DNA of 36,498 nucleotides from an uncultured Lachnospiraceae bacterium. Lineage in GTDB: Bacteria; Bacillota; Clostridia; Lachnospirales; Lachnospiraceae. A program made the translations under genes and the position numbers. Position 1 is the first letter of the stretch, and every line of letters starts with the position of its first letter. This document shows, in pieces, positions 22,121 through 30,800 of this stretch. The stretch spans positions 1 to 36,498 of the forward strand of contig UQAW01000033.1 in the NCBI GenBank assembly GCA_900539175.1, given 5' to 3'. Below the pieces are notes generated by a model. That model saw nothing but the letters and a program-made list of their open reading frames with translations. It was not told where the DNA came from and did not search any database.

Positions 22121-22603
22121 ATGAGTGAAGTTAATTATGAAGAAATCAAAATGATGACGGAGAAACAGGAAAAAATACTCCGGTTTGAACATTTCTCCAA
22201 TAAAGATGCGTTGGAGTTGGGGACATTTATTACAGATAAGATATATGCAGAAAATATGGCTCTTGCGGTAGCAATTCGCAGGGTGAATGGTACGATTATA
22301 TACCAACACCTGACAGATGGTACAAATCATATTAATCAAAATTGGATGGAGAGGAAATTCAACACAGTATCCTATTTTGAACGTTCTTCATTGGGTGCCT
22401 GGGCACTTGAGGCTATTTCGGGAGAAACGGTAGATGTTCATGGCTTATCAAAAGAAGATTTTATATTTGCAGGCGGTGGTTTTCCTATTCGTTTAAAAGC
22501 GGGAGAGATTGTAGCAATACTTACAGTTTCCAATCTGCCCCATATGGATGATCACAAGTTTATAGTAAGAGTTTTGTCAGAATATCTGGAAAAGAAAATA
22601 TAA
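22121..22603 (+). CDS. UPF0303 / heme-degrading-domain family protein
   Basis: The 160-residue cytosolic protein matches the UPF0303 family, of the GlcG/HbpS-like fold sometimes labelled heme-degrading domain. Visible family features are the central NWMERKFNTVSYFERSSLGA (about 69-88) and FAGGGFPIRLKAGEIVAILTVSNLPH (about 122-147). The labelled activity is weakly supported. In many Firmicutes such genes accompany sugar-oxidoreductase operons, as here. AAAGGGG precedes ATG 22121. It is the last gene of the LacI-controlled operon. Confidence 0.85.
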   Translation: MSEVNYEEIKMMTEKQEKILRFEHFSNKDALELGTFITDKIYAENMALAVAIRRVNGTIIYQHLTDGTNHINQNWMERKFNTVSYFERSSLGAWALEAISGETVDVHGLSKEDFIFAGGGFPIRLKAGEIVAILTVSNLPHMDDHKFIVRVLSEYLEKKI

Positions 22604-22860
22604 GCCGCCAGAAATGCGAATGAATCTTCCGCATATTGTTGAAAATATGTATTTACTGCTATTTAGCAATAGAAATTTCTAATGTATGCATGAGCTATAA
22701 AACAGAATCTAAGAATATTCCATATGCTTCAAAGAATTTTTCTATTATTTTTCTGAACGTTTCGTATAATGCAAAGGACAAGCTGCACTTAGATATTATT
22801 CATTAAGTTATCACGATACCGCTATGGAATTTGGTTGATAGAATGGGTGAAAAATTCAAT
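22604..22860. other. Gene-poor DNA after the UPF0303 gene
   Basis: No reading frame with homology or a ribosome-binding site is seen. The stretch holds the orphan promoter module at 22709-22770, after which no intact gene follows. The remaining bases look like decayed sequence. Confidence 0.5.
22709..22770 (+). promoter_or_regulatory. Orphan regulated promoter, copy 1
   Basis: CTAAGAAT (22709-22716) and CAAAGAAT (22730-22737) are 21 bp apart, two helical turns, and TATAAT is at 22765-22770. The same elements at identical spacing occur at 24459-24520. Both copies are followed by an ACAAGCT motif. No intact gene follows, so it is probably the remnant of a response-regulator-controlled operon. 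Confidence 0.6.
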
Positions 22861-23007
22861 AGGATTGCAGGAACATGAAATGCGAAGCAATCCTAAAACA
22901 CCTCAAATTCGCTCATTTTTCTACGAAAAATGGCTACTTTTCGGTGTTTTTCGCGTCCCAAAGTCATGCCTTTTCATGCAAGCATGAAAAGCATGACCTT
23001 TTGACGC
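22861..23007. repeat. Structured intergenic repeat of three stem-loops
   Basis: Three hairpins stand side by side. AGGATTGC/GCAATCCT pairs at 22861-22868/22887-22894. CATTTTTC/GAAAAATG (22914-22921/22925-22932) lies inside a CACC/GGTG pair. A long arm at 22953-22979 pairs with 22982-23007 around an AA loop, with GCGTC/GACGC at its base. No protein is encoded. It resembles a mobile or dispersed repeat, or a structured RNA of either strand. It ends 45 bp before the next gene. Confidence 0.6.
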
Positions 23008-23052
23008 TTGTATCATCATAATATAACTATTCAGAAAATGGAGGATGAAAAA

Positions 23053-24024
23053 GTGGAGTATATTAATTTGGGACGTACCGGTTTACATGTAAGCAGGATT
23101 TGTCTGGGCACAATGAATTTTGGTGCGGTAACTGAGGAAAAGGAAGCGTTTCGTATTATGGATGCTGCATTAGACGCAGGAATTAATTTTATTGATACAG
23201 CTAATAACTACGGACAAATAGTAGGGAAAATGGGAATTACCGAAACCATTATTGGACGCTGGTTTGCTCAGGGAGACGGGAGACGGGAGAGAACCGTTTT
23301 GGCAACGAAGGTACATGAGGATATGGGGAATCCATATGACGGTCCTAATACCGTTCCAGGACTTTCAGCATATAAGATACGCAGACATTTGAGAGCATCA
23401 ATGGAACGTTTGCAGACAGAGCATATAGAGCTTTATTATATGCATCACATAGACAGAAACTGTAGCTTTGAAGAACTGTGGGGAACATTTCAGGCGTTGT
23501 TTCAAGAAGGGAAGATTGACTATGTGGGAGCAAGTAATTTTCCTGCCTGGAAGATCGTACAGGCTCAAGAAAAAGCAGTGATGCGTCATTTTCTGGGAAT
23601 TGCGGTACAGCAGGAGCGTTATTCACTGGTGGCTCGTTCTATAGAATCAGAAGTACTACCTGCCTGTAAGGAATATGGCATAGGTGTGGTGACTTGGGCG
23701 CCTCTTGGAGGAGGATTGCTGGCAGGTAATGTAGATAATATGGCTCGAAGAAAAGGAAATTCAGCAAAAATAAAATTGTACGAAAATCAACTTCGTGCCT
23801 ATAGTAAATTGTGTTTTGATGCCGGACTGAAGGAAGAGGATGTGGCTTTGGCATGGATATTAAATAACCCTATTATCACGGCACCTGTAATCGGTCCCCG
23901 CACCTATGAACAGTTTGAGTCCTCTTTGAAAGCACTTGAAATAAAACTTCCTTCTGACATGCTGGCTGATCTGGATAAAATTTTTCCTGGACCGGGAATT
24001 GCACCGGAAGCTTATGCATGGTAA
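23053..24024 (+). CDS. Aldo/keto reductase
   Basis: The 323-residue AKR has INFIDTANNY with the catalytic Asp and Tyr, Lys in LATKVHED, His in YYMHHIDRN, and the NADP-binding end ITAPVIGPRTYEQFESSL. GTG 23053 is chosen because TGGAGG (23039-23044) lies 8 nt upstream and homology begins at EYINLGRTGL; the TTG and ATG codons further up do not fit. It is distinct from the reductase at 21128. No clear promoter is visible nearer than the structured repeat. Substrate unknown. It is the only intact gene between 22604 and 24882. Confidence 0.9.
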   Translation: MEYINLGRTGLHVSRICLGTMNFGAVTEEKEAFRIMDAALDAGINFIDTANNYGQIVGKMGITETIIGRWFAQGDGRRERTVLATKVHEDMGNPYDGPNTVPGLSAYKIRRHLRASMERLQTEHIELYYMHHIDRNCSFEELWGTFQALFQEGKIDYVGASNFPAWKIVQAQEKAVMRHFLGIAVQQERYSLVARSIESEVLPACKEYGIGVVTWAPLGGGLLAGNVDNMARRKGNSAKIKLYENQLRAYSKLCFDAGLKEEDVALAWILNNPIITAPVIGPRTYEQFESSLKALEIKLPSDMLADLDKIFPGPGIAPEAYAW

Positions 24025-24291
24025 GTTCTGGAAGGTTTTTCCTTTTATGTAATTATCGGCTCTATTACAGTACCAGGAGAGAATGAGTTCCTATCCAGTT
24101 ATTATCAATTGCAAGGAAAACAACGTGAATTCGTCGAATCACACACCTTGGTTTCCTTCCATGGCAGCCGGGAATGGTCATTGACTGTCAAAATGAAAAA
24201 AATCATGAACTATTTGTTCAAATTCTAATTAAAGTTTAACCCCAATTTTAAAATATTTAAATTGTAGCTGGCAAATCAGCAAAAATGTGCG

Positions 24292-24334
24292 GCCGCTTTC
24301 ACTACTGATGATTTTCAGAGATAGTGAAAGCGGC
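24292..24334. terminator. 13-bp hairpin, probable terminator
   Basis: GCCGCTTTCACTA (24292-24304) pairs perfectly with TAGTGAAAGCGGC (24322-24334), and CTGA/TCAG extends the stem inward. Only a broken T-run (CTCTTGGTTTT) follows, so termination on the plus strand may be weak. Confidence 0.55.
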
Positions 24335-24349
24335 TCTTGGTTTTGGATT

Positions 24350-24425
24350 CCCGCTTGTGGCGTTATCGGAAACAGATCAATCATATGCGAAGAGAAGAGC
24401 AATGGCCTGGCATTGGAGTATAGGA
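24350..24425 (+). pseudogene. Fragment of a histidine kinase gene
   Basis: Bases 24350-24389 are identical to 19102-19141 of the intact kinase gene (residues about 21-34). Bases 24400-24425 match 19235-19260 with three or four changes. The 93 bp that separate these parts in the intact gene are replaced by 10 unrelated bases. It is thus a deleted, decayed copy, probably of a paralogous regulator/transporter module. Confidence 0.85.
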
Positions 24426-24458
24426 AAATTTTAGTATAGATAGTATACAAAATATGAT

Positions 24459-24520
24459 CTAAGAATATTCCGGAAACTTCTAAGAATTTTTCTATCATTT
24501 CCCCAAAGATCTTGTATGAT
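24459..24520 (+). promoter_or_regulatory. Orphan regulated promoter, copy 2
   Basis: CTAAGAAT at 24459-24466 and again at 24480-24487, 21 bp apart, with TATGAT at 24515-24520. Offsets are the same as in copy 1 (56 bp from first repeat to -10). It lies just after the kinase fragment and before the reductase fragment, so both the promoter and its genes seem to be relics. Confidence 0.6.
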
Positions 24521-24695
24521 ATAAGAAACAAGCTATATCACTATGAAAGTTCTGGACAATAGACATAAACCAGAGTGTGCTTGCACATGCAGGTGATATA
24601 GTAATGGACGGAAAAACGGTGTGAGTAAGCAGAGAGACAGCCCGGCTTATGAAGACTGGCGGTGATTCCGTTTACAGAAAGGAAGAATTTTAGAT

Positions 24696-24808
24696 ATGTA
24701 TCAGGCGGATAGAAACAGGTACAACGCGATGAAATATCATAAGTGCTTGAACGTGCGGAGTTTCCACAAGATGAGCTGAAAAAAATTGATGACATTGTAT
24801 TGTCATAA
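24696..24808 (+). pseudogene. Aldo/keto reductase remnant with large internal deletion
   Basis: From ATG 24696 the frame reads MYQADRNRYNAMKYHKC, the typical start of YghZ-type reductases (MYQ....RY..MKYR.CG). It stops after 28 codons. From 24758, in a different frame, the bases read EFPQDELKKIDDIVLS and stop at 24808, the typical reductase C-terminus. About 290 codons are missing between them. The assignment rests on short motifs. Confidence 0.55.
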
Positions 24809-24882
24809 AGAGCAGAGCTGAGAAAAAATAGAGGCGGCGTTTTTAGTATGTGATAAAGAAGCTATTGAAGGAGGAGAAGAGA

Positions 24883-27800
24883 GTGCGAAAGAAAATAATT
24901 GCGTTATGTCTTGCAGGGGTAATGGCCGTTATGCCCATCGCGGGTATGGGAGGTACTATGACCTATGCAGAAAATACCAATGCTGTGGGAAATAGTTCTC
25001 CCTCTGTCAGTACAATGAAGCTGAACCTTCTGGAAAAGCCTTTGGGTGTAGACAAGGAAAACCTTTCCTTTTCCTGGGCGATGGAAGACGGGGATATGGA
25101 TGAGTATCAGACTGCATATCAGATTGTAGTGGGAACAACAGAAGCTGCAATAAGAAAAGGCGAGTTCTTATGCGATACCGGTTGGGTTACATCCGCACAG
25201 TCTTCCGGTGTAAAAGCGGATTTCGGCGGTAAATTATCGGATAACAGTCTCTATTACTGGAGTGTCCGGATCAAAGATAAAGATGGTAAGGAAAGCGGAT
25301 TCTCTGCGCCCCAGGCATTCACTACGGCAGTGGGAAGCGGCTGGGAGACGATAAAGGGAATCTGGTATCAGGCAGGTTCTGCAGCAGCCGGAAATATATT
25401 CGAACAGCATGGATGGACGGATTACGCGGTTGAGATGGATGTAAAAACAGATACGGTAGTGGGAATTGCGTTCCGGGGTGTGGATGCAGGCAATAATTAT
25501 GTCTGGCAGATACGGACGGGGGACAACAAAATTGCACCCCACTATACATACAACGGCACAGTCGCAAGCTACAATCAGGATACGGCAGTCAGCGGTCTGG
25601 ACCTTCCAAAGGGCGAATGGTTCCGGGTAAAGATCCAGGCGTTGGGGGACCAGGTAACGACTTATGTGAAGCTGCAGGGGAGCGGCCAATTTACGGAAGT
25701 ATCCTCCTACCAGGTGGATAAGGGTTTTGCTTACGGAAGTATCGGGTTCCGTACCGGCCGTACAGAGTCCGGGTCTGTGGATAACCTGGAGGTATACCAG
25801 GTAACGGAGAGCGGAGAAAAAGGAGAGGTGCTTTATAAAGAAGATTTTGAAGGCCAGACAAGTCCCGTAGAGGGATGTACGGTTTCAGACGGGGTTTTGA
25901 ATATCCCAAATGCCCTGCTGACTCCGGCGCTGCTTGGCGGGGATACGGTTTATCCGGAGACAGGGCTGCCGGAAAAAGGAAGCTTTATCTTTGCAAGGGA
26001 TTCTTTCCGGATTGAGGATCCGGAGAAGATAGAGAAGGCAGTAGTGAGTGTGACAGCGAAAACACCGGAGAAGACCAGGCAGTACGTCTATAATCTCTAT
26101 GTGAACGGTCACCATGCAGGACTTGGCCCGTCCCGGTTCGGCACGGACCCTTCGGATGGTTCCGGTGTCCTTTACTATAATACCTACGATGTGACGGAGC
26201 AGATACGTGCCGGGGAGAATGTAATTGGAGCCATCAATTATACCAGGGACGAAAAGTCATTTCTCTGCCAGCTTACGGTATTTTATAAAGACGGAACAAA
26301 GCAGGTGGTGTCAAATACAGGAAACCCGGCATACGGGTGGAAGGTCAAGGACGGGACCAATGCATTCGGCGATAACGGGACCGGCGGAAACGGCGGCAGC
26401 ATCGGAACCGGGTATTTTACAGCGGATGCACAGAACCTGAATGCCAATGCATGGCCTTTCGGCTGGAATGAGCCGGGGTTTGCGGAAGATGCATCCTGGA
26501 CAGCTCCGGAGGACCGGGGAAACATCGTGGGCAGTTATGATCTGGCGCCTTATACGGCGGATCCCGTGGGCAGATATGAGACGGAGCCGGCATCTGTGAC
26601 CAAAATCGGGGAAGGCCACTATTTTCTGGATATGGGAAAGGAAATCGTCGGCGGCCTGAAGCTGCAGGCAGATGCCCCCGCAGGAGGGAAGATGGAGCTT
26701 CGGTATGGGGAAGAGCTCTCCGGAACCAATACAGTAAAGTGGCAGATGCGCACCGGGAACCGGTACCGGGAGTACTGGACGCTGAAGGCAGGGGAGCAGA
26801 CGCTTGAAAATACCGGGATGATGACCTACCGCTATGTGGAAATCCTGAACTGCCCGGCGGAGCTGACGGTGGATAACGTCCGGGGAATTGCCATACGGCA
26901 GGCGTTCTCAGACGAAGAGTCGGAATTCCATTCTTCGGATGAACTCCTGAACCGGATCTATGAATTCTGTAAGTATTCCATCAAAGCCACAAACCAGGAT
27001 CTGATGGTGGATTCCCAGTCCAGGGAGCGGGGAGCTTATGAGGGGGATGTGCTGATTAACGCATTGTCGGGCTATTCCTTTGAAGATGACTATACACTTG
27101 CAAGGTTCAGCAATGAATATCTGGCAACCCACCGCACCTGGCCTGTGGAATATGTCTATTATACAATTATAAATGCATGGAACGACTATCTTTATACAGG
27201 AAACAGCGATTCCCTGGAAAACTATTATAACATCCTGTGCGGAAACGGCTATAACCGTTCCCTTTACTGGAATCTGTTCCAGCCGGAGTACGGCCTTCTG
27301 AAAATCCCCACATCGGGGCAGAACACGACCAATGCGGTACTGGTGGACTGGCCGAACACGGAGACGGACGGCTATGTGCGCAAAGACTACAACACGGTCA
27401 TGAACGCGGTTGCCTGCGGGGCATTTACCGACCTTGCAAACATTGCGGGAGTTCTGGGGAAAACGGAAGACCAGGCTCAGTGGAAGGGTCACGCGGATAC
27501 GCTGAAGGCGGGCCTTCTGGAGCAGCTGTACGATGAAGGAAAGGGAGCCTTCCGCGACGGTGTGGGAACGGACCACTGTTCCCAGCATGCCACAGCGTTC
27601 GCACTGGCTTATGGGATTTACCGGGACCAGGAAATGGCGGAACGGATGGCGGACTATATCAGGAGCCAGGGAGAAATCAGAACCAGCGTATATGGTTCCT
27701 GGTTCCTTCTGGAGGGACTGTACAATGCGGGCGCCGGGAATGTGGCCATGGACCTGATGACCTCAGAGGGAACAAGAAGCTGGAAGCATGTGATGGATGA

Positions 27801-30800
27801 CCTTGGGGCGACGATTACGACGGAAGCCTGGGATCCTGCAAATAAAAGCAATATGACCTACTCCCACCCATGGGGAAGCGCACCGGGAAGCCAGATCGTC
27901 CGGGGAATGTTCGGAATCCAGCCGCTGAAGGCGGGATTTGAAGAATTCCAGGTGAAGTTCCAGCCGGGAGACGTGGCGGAGGCGTCCGTCAAAGTACCGA
28001 CGGTCAAGGGAAGCATCCGCGCCGGGTACACAAAGGGTGAGGACAGTTTCGAATGTCAGGTGACCGTACCGGCGAATACGACAGCTGTGGTCTATATTCC
28101 ACGAACAGGAGAGACAGCAAATGCAAGCCTGACGGTAGACGGGAAGAAGATGGGAGAAGCTGAAGGAGACTTCCTGAAGGTAACCCTTGGGTCTGGTACC
28201 CACACGATGACAACAGCAGAGAAGCCGGAAGAAAAGCCGGAGGTGCTTGCAGAGTTCACATTTGACGATGAAGAGACCGGTTTCACCAACGGCTATGGAG
28301 TGGCTGCAGGAACTTATACACTTCAGGACCATGACGGAGGCAAAGCCCTGTATCTGGATGGAACTTCCCAGTTCCTGGAAGTAAAGACGAAGGATGGAGG
28401 CAGCCTGCTGAGCGGTGTAAAGGAACTGACGGTTTCTTTCCAGGCAAAGCCGGATAAGAAAGACGGAAACTGGCTGTTCTATGCGGCACCGGATGCAAAT
28501 TCGCAACAGTATCCATATGAAAAGTATCTGGGTATTCTGGGAGATGCAGGAGGAAATGCCGTTGCCCAAAGATTCAAAAATTCCGGTTCACGACCGGGAG
28601 AAGCAAAAGCTCTGGCTGACGGGGATGACTGGTATTATCTGACCGTCGTTCAGACAGAGACAGAGACGATTCTTTATATCAATGGAGAAGAGGCAGCAAG
28701 GGAGCCAAGCAGTTATTCGCTGACAGATATTCTTGGAGAGAACAGTATCCTGTATATCGGAAAGGCAAACTGGGAAAAAGGAGAGTATTATAAGGGGCTA
28801 ATTGATAATTATAAAATTATCGGACGCGCCTTAAGTGCGGAGGAAGTAAAAAAACTGGCGGATGAGTATACCACAAGACCGGTATATTTCGATAACGCAC
28901 TTTCCAGACTGAGTGCTGTACAAAGCGGGAGGAACACTTTTGAACAGATCACGGATAATGCGCAGTTTGAACCTGGAAAAGAATATCTGGTGGTGTGCGG
29001 CGATCAGGTCTTGCGCTGGAATGGCAGTAGTTTGAAAGGGGAAACACCGGAAGGCATTGCAGGAATCAATACTTCTCTTATAACTTTACCAGATACATTG
29101 ACCGGGGAAGAGGGGAATACCTATCTCTGGTGTATGCAGAAGGCATATAATGGAGATGGTGAACAACAGTACAGAATGTATAATGTCTCTGCAGAAAAGC
29201 AGGAGAAACGTTACTGGAATCTGACTAATGGCGATGGGAAGAAACTTTATGCTGTTGATGAGAATAACGATGGTAATTATAACAAGCTGAGTTTTGTAAA
29301 AAACAATGATGGAAGCTTCAATGTTGTTACAAAGTTTGATAATCGCAGTTTCTATATGGGTTCGGATGGAACGATAAATAATGCTAACGGGACAAGTCCT
29401 GTAAAAATATATAAACGGCAGATTGAATCAGAAGGTATACAGTACTCCACAGACAGCGGTCAAACATGGCAGATGATGAGCCGGTTATCTGATCAGGATG
29501 CGCCTGAGGGCGAGTATGTATGCACAGAAAACCTGTGGCGGGCGCGGATTCCCAAAGATGCAAAAACCATTAGGTTCCGCGGGAAATATCAGCAGATGAG
29601 CATGCATAACGGCGAGTACAAAGGTGGAATTTATGCCACAGAGGAATATAATCTTGCGGAATTTGAGGCTGAAAACTGTTTTTACGGTGCACCTGTTGTA
29701 GATGAATTGAGTAAGGATACAACGGTTGGCGGAAGCTGGGGAAAGGTTGATGAGATCAATGACCTTGGTGATGCGAGCCGGGATATACCGGAGGGAGCAT
29801 ATGCCCGGGATCCGAATTTGTATTACGCGACATCTGAGTTCTATGATTATTACTCTGATTATGAGCTTTGGGGAAAGAAGCTTAAGGATAGTTCCAAAAC
29901 GGAATATGAAGATCAGTATGATGATCAGCCTTTATTTTCGTGGAATCTGGCAATCAGTAACCTGTATCAGAATTCTGAGGGAGTATATCCGCTCTATTTT
30001 GGCGGTTCCCGAATGTTGAATGCGCCAACCGGAAAGTATTTGAGATCTCAACTGTGGAATTATAGGACGCAAATCGCCTGCGGAAACGGTTTTGCCGGGG
30101 TGAATACGGAGCTGAAGCCCGGTGAAACTGGCAGAGTCTTCCCGAATATGGGTCTTTTGAATCAAGAGAATCCTCTTAGTACTTTAGAATCGGGAAATGT
30201 ACTGCTGAAAAACAGTGAGATAGAATCCCCTTACTTTAATAAAGAGTTCCTGACCGGCAAGAATCAGGAAAAGGCGGTTTACGGGGCGGTCTATGAGAAT
30301 GTGGAATTTCCATTTGAAAGAGATACAGAGAGCGGATACTGGACGTTTGACAGTGCAAAGAAGCATTATGCAGTGCGTATGATGCAGGATACAAAAACAG
30401 GGGAATATTATCTTGAACGGACAGGAAGCAGTGACGAAACGAAAGCGGTAACATATGCCGGGAGACCGTTTTTCTTCCCCTTTAATCAGGGCGGGGATTA
30501 TACGGAAAAAGGAAAAGCTCCGTATTCGGTTGCGAATCTGGATTATATGTTTGGTGCAAAAGTAGAAGTGCCGTTTTCTTTGTCAGAGAACAGAACAACT
30601 ACTGTAAAAAAGGATGAAAACGGAAAGGATGTAGAGAAAGATTGTATCTTTACATTCTCAGGTGATGATGATGTCTGGATTTTCGTTGAGGGAACGGATG
30701 GAAAAGAGCATCTGGTACTGGATATCGGAGGAAGCCATGGGGCAGTCAGCGGCGCCATTGATTTTACCACCGGTAATGTAGCGGTCAGCGGAAAGTGGAA

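Larger units (their letters stand above)
24025..24882. other. Decayed region before the pilus operon
   Basis: This 858-bp gap holds a hairpin (24292-24334), a kinase-gene fragment (24350-24425), a promoter copy (24459-24520) and a reductase-gene fragment (24696-24808). After the reductase stop at 24024 the same frame stays open for about 68 codons, but nothing in it is recognisable. A stretch near 24593 reads AGDIVMDGKTV, reminiscent of an ABC ATPase, too short to be sure. I see no convincing -35/-10 pair for the pilus operon. Confidence 0.5.

Noticed and set aside
24025..24228. 68-codon in-frame extension after the reductase stop codon
   Set aside because: No homology, no ribosome-binding site and AT-rich context; likely chance, though stop-codon readthrough was considered.
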